From contig FN648886.1 of the NCBI GenBank assembly GCA_000310025.1, positions 1-24,735 on the forward strand: 24,735 nt of DNA, in the 5' to 3' direction. Origin of the DNA: Ectocarpus siliculosus. Taxonomy: Eukaryota > Sar > Phaeophyceae > Ectocarpales > Ectocarpaceae. The notes under the pieces are model-generated. The model saw only the letters and a list, made by a program, of their open reading frames with translations, was not told the origin of the DNA and did no database searches. A program made the translations under genes and the position numbers. Positions 21,201-24,170 of this stretch are shown here, in pieces (positions within the stretch are counted from its first letter, which is position 1; the number at the start of each line of letters is the position of its first letter).

Positions 21201-23900
21201 TCTTGGTCGGCAGGGCATCAGACCTTCGGATCCGATTGCTTCTTCAGCCGTCGCTGTTTGCAAGCCCTCATCTCCCGGATGTCACAAGTGTAAGAGTGTG
21301 TTGTACAATCTGGTGTTTTGGCATGTCATGGCAGGAAAGAAAACATAAGATGGGGCAGGAAAACCAAGCTCCTGCCCCCGCAATCAACAAAACCTGAACC
21401 CCCCCACCTGCGAAAACCAACAACACTCATTCAGGTGGGAGGCAGGGGCGCGGTGTCAAACACCTTGACCAACACCCGGGAATGGGCAAGGACGCTACAG
21501 AGGCGCGGCTCCGGCCTGCTCCGCTGGGAGGGGACGACCCGCCGTTTTGACTTTAGAGCCAGCGGGGGGGGCAGCGAGGGTCACCCCACTAAGGGTAGCG
21601 GCGCTCTCAAGAGCGTCGGCGAAGAGAGCGATGGCGGCGAAAGCGGCGGAACCGGCCGGTTCATGGGGGTATGGGGTCGCCGAAAGAGCGCCAGCATCGG
21701 GGCCCCGCCTCCCGGCGCTACTGCGACCTCCGCTGCTGCGGCTACAGGCCCATTGAGCTCCGTCACTGACATTAAGGGTGGAGGGAGCAAGCCGGACTCT
21801 GCCGGCGCCGTGGGAGCCGGCTTTGTTCCCCCTGCTCGGAGCCCTGCCGCCGCCGCCGCTTGGGACGCTGCAGCCGGTAGCGCCCTTGTACACCCCACCA
21901 TGCGGCGGGCCGACAAAGAAGGGGAGGCGGACGCGAGCAACAACACAGTGGGGAGCAGCAGCAGCGGCAGCGGCCTACAATCCTGTGCCGCGCCGGCCGT
22001 GCGGGGCCCCGGCAGCGGCGGGAAGGGGGCATGCGGAGGGCAGCAGCAAGGAGGAGGTGGCGGCGACAGGAAGAAGAAGACGGCCGCGGCCAGGGTGGGG
22101 GAGATGCTGGCGCGTCTGCCCCTGTCCAAGCTCAAGATCGTCGTAGGTGCGCAGTATTTATTGGGTGAAACGGAAGAGAGAGCGAGGAGATTGTGTGTAT
22201 CTGTGTTGTTCATTCTGTTGCCTGGGCGACCGTCTAATGTTTCTGAATCTCGCCCCCGAAATCGTACGCGACAGACGCAAAGTGCGCTCGTGCGGGAGCA
22301 TTACTTTGTAGCCTCCCCTGGTACAGCATTGTGAAGAGCCGGTTTACTCTAAACGCCGTCCTGCTTTGATTGGGGCACATATCGCATGCCTTCGTTGATC
22401 CTCACGACCTCTCCCTCCCCGCCCAACGTTTCTGCGATGTCCCCCCTTCCCTCACCGTTGTCGTCGTCCTTTGTGCCGCTGTGTTTCCTTGTTGTTGTTC
22501 CCCGGCTTTCGACTGATCCACGGAACCCCTCGTGATGATGGCAGTCGTGTGGCAGATATCGAACGCGGTGAGAGCTATTTACAAGTGCTGCGTTGTGGTG
22601 GCACAGAAGTAACTCGGTGTTCGTAGTTTGCTCTCCTGGATGAACCCATTTTGGGGGGTGGAACATCGATGCCGGGAATGTTGTCCAGAGAACCTCAGTG
22701 TTCCCTCCCTCTCTCTCTCTCTCTCCCTCTCTTTCTCTGCCTGACGATTCCACAGTCAGTGTGCCGTGTAATTCCATCCTCTTGTGCCGCAATACATCGC
22801 TTACCTTATTCTTCCCTCTGGCGCGTGTAACCGAAAAACAAACGTTTCGCCGCCGTCTACGACAACGACCGACGCCTTGTTCTTCCTTCAGTTTGCGGAG
22901 ATCACGAAGGTGCCGTTCCCCCCGGTATACGAGAAATTCCTGTCTATCATCGGGATATTCTCGTTCGACCTTGGCTGGATGATGTCGGCGGCGTGCCTGA
23001 CCGCGGGCATCGACTTCTACGACAAGCTTCTGTGAGGCTGGCCCTGAATCTGACTCTGTTGTTCGGTCTCATCTCTCTTGATGTTGTTGTTGTTGTTGCT
23101 GCTGTGATGCCATGATTTTGGGTCATCGACTGCTACGACAAGCTTGGAGGACATTCTGTCACTTCCATCTCTCTCCGTGCCTGTCGTTGGTGGTTGTGGT
23201 GGTGGCGCTAGGTGGTGCTGGTGCTGGTGCCGCTGTTCATAATTGCCCTGCTGTGAGCTCCAGAGTCCAAAGAGTGTTGTTAACCGCATGTATGAGATCG
23301 TAGGGGCGACATCAGAGAGGAGGAAGAGCAGGAGAAAGGAGGAGTGCCAGTCAACCAGTCGAGACGGGGGGGGGCGCAACTCGTATCCCAAAGGCTCTCC
23401 TAGCATGTCCCTCAAGGTCATCCCCATCTGCGACATACGAAACCGCCAGTAGCGGTACAATCCGACCAATCTACCTCCACGCACGAAAACGGTCTAAGAT
23501 CCCTCTCGTCATCTCTCGTACATTCAGGTTACTTTTCTCTCCGTGGCACGTACTTCGTTCGTATCGCAGGATCGTCACCATTGGACCCGTGGGCCTCCTC
23601 CTCCTGCTCGGCTTCACGTTTTACCTCGGCGCCCGGCCTGTCCGCAAGGGGAGGGTAATTGACACGAGGGCCCGCAGCAACGCCAGCAGCAGTGGGAGCG
23701 TGAGTCCTCATGCACCAGCAGCGAGCGATTCTGCGCGCGGCACCGCTTCCGCTAGACGGGGGAAGGGGGCTTCGCGTTCTCCGAGGGCGGCGGCAGCGGC
23801 GGCGGCGGCGGCGGCGGAGAGGGCACGGCAGGGAAGGGCGAGGCCGTCTGCTAGGAGGGTCTGGAGGAACGGTCCCGGTGACGAGTCGGACCTGGAGCAG
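1..23900 (+). CDS. Large split gene: Pmp-like beta-helix / multi-pass membrane protein (partial at both ends, 18 exons)
   Basis: The joined exons encode about 1,158 residues. Residues 1-390 are beta-helix coils carrying FAGN, FFGN, FSGN, FQGN, FDSN and FTNN tetrapeptides alternating with GG[AVF]; these are the FxxN and GGA signatures of chlamydial polymorphic outer membrane protein repeats (Pfam Chlam_PMP family). An EGF-like cysteine module follows (about 410-450), then a region of unknown fold (450-650), a Cys-rich stalk (650-735), a first transmembrane helix (735-757), a Gly/Ser/Ala-rich loop (757-980), three more hydrophobic segments (990-1070) and a basic Ala-rich loop. From position 225 on, all introns are GT-AG and consistent in phase, and no exon has an internal stop, so the gene looks functional. 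The start codon and C-terminus lie outside the window. A cell-surface receptor or adhesin role is inference; no ligand or pathway can be read from the sequence. Similar predicted proteins are, from memory, abundant in brown algae. Confidence 0.82.
139..224 (+). other. Intron 1 with a CAA/AAC microsatellite
   Basis: This short 86-bp intron consists mostly of about 19 perfect AAC units (163-219), ending in the acceptor CATCCAG at 224. There is no polypyrimidine tract before the acceptor. The exon 1 frame is open through the repeat, so an unspliced transcript would encode a glutamine run of nearly 20 residues before a stop at about 250. Confidence 0.45.
163..219. repeat. (AAC)n microsatellite, about 19 units
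   Basis: An uninterrupted trinucleotide run, read directly from the sequence. It produces artefactual homopolymer open frames: Thr and Gln on the plus strand, Cys and Leu on the minus strand. Confidence 0.98.
225..405 (+). CDS. Exon 2, beta-helix coils
   Basis: The acceptor is CCAG|G at 224 and the donor is GAT|GTGAGA at 406, ending in phase 0. The exon encodes about 60 residues including VVNVGEFATLLVEGD, then FAGN, NGAVFGA, VIVIEGGTFFGN and EAAD. The FAGN...GAVF...GGTFFGN spacing is that of Pmp-type beta-helix coils. Joined to exon 3 it gives EAAD-GGGVIW, the expected FxxN-to-GG transition, which supports the junction strongly. Confidence 0.85.
615..723. mobile_element. Copy 1 of a MITE-like element (3' end lost)
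   Basis: It starts with TTAAGGTTGCGAGTCA and continues through a CCATTAACTTTGCATCGCAC block (667-686) to two GCGATGACTCCGG motifs (693-705 and 711-723). This matches the left part of the complete copy at 1386-1516 in the same orientation. Where that copy ends in an inverted terminus, this one continues into CGGATCC, so its right terminus is missing or diverged. Confidence 0.6.
1386..1516. mobile_element. Copy 2 of a MITE-like element, 131 bp, with 15-bp perfect terminal inverted repeats
   Basis: The left terminus AGGTTGCGAGTCATC (1386-1400) is the exact reverse complement of GATGACTCGCAACCT (1502-1516). The interior holds GCGGTGACTCCGG (1411-1423), a CCATTTAGTTTGCATCGCAC block (1456-1475) and GCGATTACTCCGG (1482-1494). 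Both TIRs are bordered by T or TA, but no clear target-site duplication is visible. Small size, TIRs and no coding capacity fit a non-autonomous DNA transposon. Confidence 0.72.
1886..2009 (+). CDS. Exon 3, beta-helix coil
   Basis: The acceptor is ATATAG at 1885 and the donor GCAG|GTACGA at 2010, ending in phase 1. It reads GGGVIWTKGNVTILGG, NFSGN, AGGVVLAAEESTVVIAG. The FSGN and AGGVV motifs continue the coil pattern of exon 2. It shares the 13-nt string CGCTGCGGAGGAA with exon 4, which suggests an origin by exon duplication. Confidence 0.88.
2010..2726 (+). other. Intron 3 with a GGT/GTT-rich tract
   Basis: The donor is GTACGA at 2010. From about 2027 to 2196 the sequence is an impure GGT/GTT microsatellite that gives artefactual valine-rich plus-strand and threonine-rich minus-strand open frames. 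Nothing recognisable lies between 2200 and 2726. The acceptor GTCAAG (2726) was chosen over CTTCCAG (2740) because it preserves phase and restores the coil AGGLFQGNEALDGG. Confidence 0.75.
2027..2196. repeat. Impure GGT/GTT microsatellite
   Basis: Long G/T-only runs of GGT, GTT and GAT triplets, visible directly. It is intronic. Confidence 0.9.
2727..2878 (+). CDS. Exon 4, beta-helix coils
   Basis: Starting at 2727 the split codon G|GT gives GGLFQGNEALDGGVVFVG, then VEVEGGVFDSN, GGGAFAAEEDGHIS. FQGN and FDSN are two more FxxN corners, and GGV and GGAF are two GG steps. The donor AGC|GTGAGA at 2879 leaves phase 0. Confidence 0.87.
2879..3148 (+). other. Intron 4 with a GGCA/GACA microsatellite
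   Basis: The donor is GTGAGA and the acceptor CGCACAG at 3148. It contains a perfect GGCA run near 2946-2973 that decays into GACA/GGCA variants up to about 3060. On the minus strand this run produces a spurious Cys/Leu/Pro-rich open frame. Confidence 0.8.
2946..2985. repeat. (GGCA)n microsatellite
   Basis: About seven perfect GGCA units followed by degenerate GATA/GGCA and GACA units, visible directly within intron 4. Confidence 0.93.
3149..3351 (+). CDS. Exon 5, beta-helix coils
   Basis: The acceptor CACAG|ATC continues in phase 0 after HIS to give ITQGTFTNNEADFGGFLYK, then EGPGNASCTG, VNGGALYAVEGPKLEWGCD, NNSALTGPA. FTNN, GGFLY and GGALY are coil motifs. The donor AT|GTGAGG at 3352 leaves phase 2; ignoring it would run straight into a TGA, so the junction is well constrained. 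Confidence 0.88.
3352..4364 (+). other. Intron 5 (1,013 bp) ending in an AACCAAA-rich tract
   Basis: The donor is GTGAGG and the acceptor AACAG at 4364. Nothing recognisable lies between 3352 and 4255. The last hundred bases (about 4261-4362) are an impure AACCA/AAACC tract, so the acceptor is preceded by an A/C-rich rather than pyrimidine-rich sequence, as in intron 1. Confidence 0.78.
4261..4362. repeat. AACCAAA-type degenerate simple repeat
   Basis: Repeated AACCAAACC and AACCACACC words at the 3' end of intron 5. It gives a spurious Trp/Phe/Gly-rich open frame on the minus strand. Confidence 0.85.
4365..4476 (+). CDS. Exon 6, beta-helix coil
   Basis: The acceptor AACAG|C completes the codon AT+C and continues as YARDNAEVVLRGVELYDNF, then VARGSVVFVVSSNLTTYQ. 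The coil is more diverged (YDNF in place of FxxN, RGSVVFV in place of GGVVFV). The donor CAG|GTATTG at 4477 leaves phase 0. Confidence 0.83.
4481..4572. repeat. CTG/TTG microsatellite
   Basis: Impure GCT/GTT triplet runs just downstream of the exon 6 donor, visible directly. Confidence 0.9.
4656..5800. mobile_element. Composite repeat, long form (blocks A, B and C separated by unique DNA)
   Basis: Three blocks match a contiguous stretch at 8661-8843 in the same order and orientation: A 4656-4723 (contains CAGAGGCCGAAAGAGA), B 5339-5384 (contains GAGAGACATGCAGCAGGCC) and C 5724-5800 (contains GCGTATCCCCCGGAGGCC). Here they are separated by 615 bp (4724-5338) and 339 bp (5385-5723) that the other copy lacks. 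The junctions share only CTT and GTAG, so either this copy gained insertions or the other lost these segments. No coding function recognised. Confidence 0.65.
5880..7380. other. A/C-rich intronic stretch with no recognised feature
   Basis: The plus strand is poor in G and rich in CAAA, ACAA and CCAA words. Open frames at 6062-6448 (+) and 6441-6734 (-) have no family motif. I looked on the minus strand for Copia reverse transcriptase and RNase H downstream of the integrase remnant and saw neither. Confidence 0.5.
7431..8340 (-). pseudogene. Low-complexity Ala/Gly/Ser/Asp-rich tail downstream of the Copia remnant
   Basis: On the minus strand, after the integrase-like frame stops, Gly/Asp/Ser-rich and Ala-rich open frames continue for about 900 bp. 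The longest, 8300 to 7431, starts MAGVPAVAAGAAAS and later has a Ser run of about eight residues. The interval between integrase and reverse transcriptase in Copia polyproteins is often low-complexity, so it is probably a decayed linker. The plus strand has an equally long Ala/Pro/Ser-rich frame (7384-8436); neither has conserved domain motifs, so coding is doubtful on both. Confidence 0.4.
8341..8646 (-). mobile_element. Decayed Copia-type retrotransposon remnant (integrase C-terminal part)
   Basis: The minus strand reads IWPEAFAWVNDSLNIAAEV, then VKLYGRRRTRLVLP, MMPGFRHRHHPSKIHSKGER, CFYLNSGHDHSSTTHKIITP and AGVPTYSD before a TAG at 8343-8341. The order WxEA...N, a short-spaced GR/GK, basic residues, K..ER.FYLN.G.DH...THK and a threonine/valine strand resembles the integrase C-terminal region of Ty1/copia polyproteins. 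No protease, catalytic integrase core, reverse transcriptase or LTR was found. The upstream side is cut by a different repeat at about 8661. Family assignment is from recalled motif pattern. Confidence 0.62.
8661..8843. mobile_element. Composite repeat, compact form (blocks A-B-C contiguous)
   Basis: Block A (8661-8727), block B (8725-8770) and block C (8767-8843) are contiguous here, whereas at 4656-5800 they are separated by 615 and 339 bp. It directly abuts the broken end of the Copia remnant. Confidence 0.68.
9052..9487 (+). mobile_element. Dispersed element R, copy 1 (internally deleted)
   Basis: It shares extended near-identity with 19740-20120, including the words GTGGTCGAGTAGAT, GAGAACCCTCACTCCGC, CTGTCTCTGGAAGTG, CACGGCGCTTCGCGCTTGG and GGATGCGAGGTCAATGGTC. 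The 5' part is shortened: GCCATCGGGGTTG jumps to the GCGGCAACCATGA region, skipping most of the subrepeats seen in copy 2. A C-run precedes it (9048-9060) and CCCCCGG follows the TATGAG end. It ends 94 bp before the exon 7 acceptor. No protein-coding motif; class unknown. Confidence 0.8.
9582..9689 (+). CDS. Exon 7, acidic linker in the beta-helix region
   Basis: The acceptor TTGTTGCAG at 9581 and the strong donor GAT|GTAAGT at 9690 define 36 codons in phase 0/0: TVFTDTGGSSDLSAVQADED, SSYKAEETSFVGFAGD. It has no FxxN motif, though SFVGFAGD precedes the next coil. It joins in phase to exon 6 (TTYQ) and exon 8 (AVVFSEG). Confidence 0.8.
10801..11113 (+). mobile_element. tRNA-derived SINE-like element
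   Basis: A pol III type A box (TGGTCTAGTTGG, 10812-10823) and a consensus B box (GGTTCGAATCC, 10856-10866) are spaced as in tRNA genes, followed by about 250 bp of unrelated sequence and an A-rich tail (11099-11113). A second A-box-like TGGCCTAGTGGAT lies at 10919-10931. The tRNA fold is not intact: no acceptor stem pairs and the T-stem has only three pairs. TATGCA at 10787-10792 and ATGCATATGCA after the tail are a possible short target-site duplication. The tRNA-related head and A tail are seen directly; SINE identity is inference. Confidence 0.66.
11151..11448. repeat. Imperfect direct repeat, about 259-bp spacing
   Basis: CACCCATCGTGAGG occurs at 11151-11164 and 11410-11423. Each copy is followed by a GTGTCATGCATTT or GTGGCATGCATTT word and, about 30 bp further on, by GTCGTTCAA. 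The homology is patchy, consistent with an old tandem duplication or two copies of one repeat. Confidence 0.6.
11570..11799. repeat. Three near-perfect 16-18 bp palindromes
   Basis: ACCCCACCAGTGGGGT (11570-11585), CACCCCACCGGTGGGGTG (11755-11772, perfect) and ACCCCACCGATGGGGT (11784-11799) share the core CCCCACCNNTGGGG. An isolated half, TGGTGGGGTG, lies at 11731-11740. Confidence 0.85.
13141..13219. other. Cluster of stem-loop sequences
   Basis: A perfect palindrome CCCGTACGGG (13141-13150) overlaps a hairpin GGACTATCC/GGATAGTTC (13149-13177). Next comes a stronger hairpin whose arms GGGGACCCC (13181-13189) and GGGGTCCCC (13211-13219) are extended inward by AACATAG/CTATT. Function unknown. 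Confidence 0.7.
13653..14566. mobile_element. Candidate pogo/Tigger-like non-autonomous element (914 bp)
   Basis: The 24-bp segments at 13653-13676 and 14543-14566 are inverted repeats matching at 20 of 24 positions around a perfect CCCCGCTTTA core. The left end, TA followed by CAGTCGACCCCGC, resembles termini I associate with pogo/Tigger transposons. The right flank is TG rather than TA, so target duplication is not preserved. No transposase is recognisable inside. It could be coincidence. Confidence 0.35.
14932..15064 (+). CDS. Exon 8, last beta-helix coil
   Basis: The acceptor CCTCGCAG at 14931 starts AVVFSEGTLYLDDCNFSG, then SSASVLVYSEGNSS, TVVRNAVLGDYN. The donor T|GTAAGA at 15065 leaves phase 1. 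CNFSG is a reduced FxxN corner. Joined to exon 9, the split codon reads Tyr. Confidence 0.86.
15065..16626 (+). other. Intron 8 (1,562 bp), dominated by decayed copies of the exon 9 5' part
   Basis: The donor is GTAAGA and the acceptor CCCTTCAG at 16626. From about 15308 onward it consists of tandem degenerate units of acceptor region plus exon-9-like sequence plus a spacer rich in GATGAAACCGTT words. The first 240 bp hold nothing recognisable. Confidence 0.82.
15308..16626 (+). repeat. Tandem array of about eight degenerate copies of the exon 9 5' part
   Basis: Units whose exon-like part starts near 15331, 15528, 15684, 15815, 15916, 16076, 16271 and 16438 (and a remnant at 15308) align to the intact exon start at 16627. 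Spacings are 101-197 bp. Recurrent landmarks are CAGATTTCGACGT, ACGGCCCACTCGCTGAT, GTGAATGTCAC and then TGTGACTAC..ACGATGAAA, where the copies depart from the true exon and carry an in-frame TGA. The unit at 16271 keeps an open frame (LDVAEAALTANEISTPRSLL) ending at that TGA but lacks the acceptor AG. Confidence 0.85.
16627..16820 (+). CDS. Exon 9, end of beta-helix and EGF-like module
   Basis: The acceptor TTCAG at 16626 completes T+AT (Tyr) and reads FDVAEAASTANVIPTAHSLI, NVNVTCDGWM, PCSEGSPCIDGDLGVYCQCY, TRESSIAK. The spacing C-x5-C-x8-C-x-C with an acidic-glycine turn is EGF-like. This is the intact downstream member of the tandem array in intron 8. The donor AAG|GTTCGT at 16821 is weak but in phase 0. 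Confidence 0.84.
16821..17334 (+). other. Intron 9 (514 bp)
   Basis: The donor is GTTCGT and the acceptor CCCTACAG at 17334. It contains A/T-richer sequence with repeated GTAAGTA and GTATGTA words near 17039-17110. No gene or mobile element recognised. Confidence 0.75.
17335..17636 (+). CDS. Exon 10, extracellular region of unknown fold
   Basis: The acceptor CTACAG at 17334 gives phase 0; the donor GGAG|GTGAGG at 17637 leaves phase 2. It encodes about 100 residues including GSPSETCVTGDPGLLSLTVL, DGELLLTLNDDETVTTSSSA, GGVIWNVSALLLSSEEGLME, WTVFPSTGLLLPG. Alternating hydrophobic strands and the PSTGLLLPG turn suggest a beta-sandwich domain; no family is recognised from motifs alone. The 170-residue open frame on the opposite strand is a shadow. 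Confidence 0.88.
17637..18045 (+). other. Intron 10 (409 bp)
   Basis: The donor is GTGAGG and the acceptor CCCGACAG at 18045. Nothing recognisable. Confidence 0.78.
18046..18340 (+). CDS. Exon 11, extracellular strands into Cys-rich stalk
   Basis: AG+C starts SITLHVVTLPSEDFNG, followed by EATVSFQADGMSPP, an Ala/Val-rich stretch, FDVSFVHCESGTYWNNSC and SVSCCELCTDVGGDED. The donor GAT|GTGAGT at 18341 is near-consensus and phase 0. Four cysteines in the last 30 residues begin the Cys-rich stalk that continues through exons 12-14. Confidence 0.88.
18341..18806 (+). other. Intron 11 (466 bp)
   Basis: The donor is GTGAGT. The acceptor TTGGAAG at 18806 is unusual in sequence but is the only one giving GVNCEIDG in phase. 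No internal feature recognised. Confidence 0.7.
18807..18914 (+). CDS. Exon 12, Cys-rich stalk
   Basis: Thirty-six codons read GVNCEIDGATTRTLPVQPGY, then WRASLDSDYIRQCFNE, and end at GAG|GTAAGG (18915), phase 0. The Cys, PGYWR and RxC order is what I recall immediately before the DAC..GG segment in this family, and exon 13 supplies exactly that. Confidence 0.85.
18969..19046. repeat. Four-copy minisatellite, TCGTCCAA every 23-24 bp
   Basis: TCGTCCAA occurs at 18969, 18993, 19016 and 19039, separated by A/C-rich sequence. Confidence 0.85.
19529..20124 (+). mobile_element. Dispersed element R, copy 2 (most complete)
   Basis: It begins with two 55-56 bp subrepeats (19541-19596 and 19608-19662) containing GTTTGCCATCGGG and TTGGCAACGACGTTG, then T-rich sequence, then the shared body to CGACTATGAG. 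A C-run followed by GGCTCTTGC flanks both sides (19509-19528 and 20125-20147), a possible target-site duplication of about 20 bp. The open frame across 19324-19821 has no conserved domain and overlaps these subrepeats, so it is not treated as a gene. Confidence 0.82.
20177..20246 (+). CDS. Exon 13, Cys-rich stalk
   Basis: The acceptor GTTGCAG at 20176 starts DACQGGRIVASEQEYCNAGY and then EGP; the donor C|GTGAGT at 20247 leaves phase 1. With exon 14 the junction reads EGPQCAVCASGYG, a CxxC-type EGF/ephrin-receptor-like pattern. Confidence 0.86.
20247..20704 (+). other. Intron 13 (458 bp)
   Basis: The donor is GTGAGT and the acceptor CCCTTTACAG at 20704. No internal feature recognised. Confidence 0.8.
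20705..20853 (+). CDS. Exon 14, end of Cys-rich stalk and first transmembrane helix
   Basis: It reads CAVCASGYGRGVANACHLCT, ASFKGG, then the hydrophobic MYFVLGVTALLTFFVAALLA, VYL. The donor CTG|GTGAGA at 20854 is phase 0. Four cysteines precede about 23 hydrophobic residues: a stalk followed by a membrane-spanning helix, so everything upstream is predicted to be extracellular. Confidence 0.9.
20854..21434 (+). other. Intron 14 (581 bp)
   Basis: The donor is GTGAGA and the acceptor CATTCAG at 21434. A possible extra exon at 21214-21289 was considered and rejected on phase. Otherwise nothing recognisable. Confidence 0.75.
21435..22146 (+). CDS. Exon 15, long low-complexity cytoplasmic loop and start of next hydrophobic segment
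   Basis: Joined to exon 14 in phase 0 it continues VYL-VGGRGAVSNTLTNTREW. A Gly/Ser/Ala/Pro-rich, basic region of about 190 residues follows (including RRKSASIGAPPPGATATSAA), then VGEMLARLPLSKLKIVV. The exon stops at G|GTGCGC (22147), phase 1. The frame remains open to 22334, but reading through breaks the hydrophobic segment that exons 16 and 17 restore. The last 17 residues resemble the conserved start of the second membrane segment in the family, as recalled. Confidence 0.82.
22147..22544 (+). other. Intron 15 (398 bp)
   Basis: The donor is GTGCGC and the acceptor GATGGCAG at 22544. No internal feature recognised. Confidence 0.65.
22545..22567 (+). CDS. Exon 16, 23-nt microexon
   Basis: Bounded by GGCAG at 22544 and GCG|GTGAGA at 22568, it encodes VVWQISNA when joined to the last G of exon 15. 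The joined product reads SKLKIVVVVWQISNAFAEIT, an uninterrupted hydrophobic stretch with the WQI motif I recall at this position in the family. Without it, exon 15 (phase 1) cannot join exon 17 (phase 0). It is too short to appear as an open frame and would be missed by ordinary gene finders. Confidence 0.84.
22568..22891 (+). other. Intron 16 (324 bp) with a CT microsatellite
   Basis: The donor is GTGAGA and the acceptor CCTTCAG at 22891. A CTCTCT run lies at 22703-22738. No gene recognised. Confidence 0.8.
22703..22738. repeat. (CT)n microsatellite
   Basis: CTCTCT run with a few C and T interruptions inside intron 16, visible directly. Confidence 0.92.
22892..23031 (+). CDS. Exon 17, membrane segment
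   Basis: The acceptor CTTCAG at 22891 starts FAEITKVPFPPVYEKFLS, then IIGIFSFDLGWMMSAACLTA, GIDFYDKLL. The donor CT|GTGAGG at 23032 leaves phase 2. VPFPPVYEKFL followed by a hydrophobic FDLGW segment is the most family-typical part of the membrane module. Confidence 0.9.
23032..23569 (+). other. Intron 17 (538 bp) with a partial duplicate of the exon 17 3' end
   Basis: The donor is GTGAGG and the acceptor TATCGCAG at 23569. A TTG run lies at 23082-23100. A 25-bp segment at 23121-23145 matches 23005-23029, the exon 17 3' end, with two mismatches. No complete gene. Confidence 0.8.
23121..23145 (+). repeat. Duplicated exon 17 3' end inside the intron
   Basis: CATCGACTGCTACGACAAGC here corresponds to CATCGACTTCTACGACAAGC of exon 17, with the offset 116 bp. 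The copy is followed by TTGGAGGAC, lacking the GT donor, so it should not be spliced as an exon end. Confidence 0.75.
23570..23900 (+). CDS. Exon 18, further transmembrane helix and basic Ala-rich loop (gene continues beyond the window)
   Basis: The acceptor TATCGCAG at 23569 completes CT+G and reads LIVTIGPVGLLLLLGFTFYL, GARPVRKGR, giving a clear transmembrane helix with a basic cytoplasmic end. The frame continues through SNASSSGSVSPHAPAASD, an Ala run of ten, and NGPGDESDLEQ to CAG|GTGGGT at 23901. A donor at 23656 (GTAATT) would shorten it; the longer form is preferred because the codons stay G/C-rich and uninterrupted. No stop is reached, so more exons must lie downstream. Confidence 0.78.
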
Positions 23901-23912
23901 GTGGGTTGGGGA

Positions 23913-24119
23913 GGTGCATGCTGTAGACCGTTGACTTTCGCATCCTGGAGAGGACGGAGCGCGTGCAGAAGGGTGTGTACTCATGTAAACCCATTCCGTA
24001 GTCGGTAGACCGTTGATCTCGCATCCTGGAGAGAGGTTGGAGCGATTTAGGGGGTGCTCATGTAAACACACGCTGTAGTCGGTAGATTGTTGACCTCGCA
24101 TCCCTTCTGAGCGATTTCG
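23913..24119 (-). repeat. Tandem array of the element R terminal sequence (75-77 bp period)
   Basis: CTGTAGACCGTTGACTTTCG (23921), CCGTAGTCGGTAGACCGTTG (23996) and CTGTAGTCGGTAGATTGTTG (24073) each lead into CGCATCC. The same word order, CCGTAGTCG...TTGACC...CGCATCC, begins element R copy 3 at 24181. The first unit is also preceded by the GTGCATG that precedes it in the element. Confidence 0.75.
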
Positions 24120-24170
24120 CGGCCCAGGCTAGGCTTCACAAGGATGAACCAGACGGGGGGTGGGGGGGGG

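Noticed and set aside
21214-21289. Possible exon reading GIRPSDPIASSAVAVCKPSS with acceptor TCGGCAG and donor GTAAGA.
   Set aside because: It ends in phase 1, while the next exon (21435) needs phase 0. Joining 20853 directly to 21435 is in phase and gives VYLVGGRGAVS, the expected continuation.
21318-22334. Reading exon 15 as a single 338-residue open frame.
   Set aside because: The upstream part precedes the acceptor, and the part after 22146 breaks the hydrophobic segment that the microexon restores.
23589-23900. Ala-rich extension of exon 18 as non-coding read-through.
   Set aside because: The frame is open and G/C-rich to a plausible GTGGGT donor and I kept it, but a shorter exon ending at 23655 cannot be excluded.
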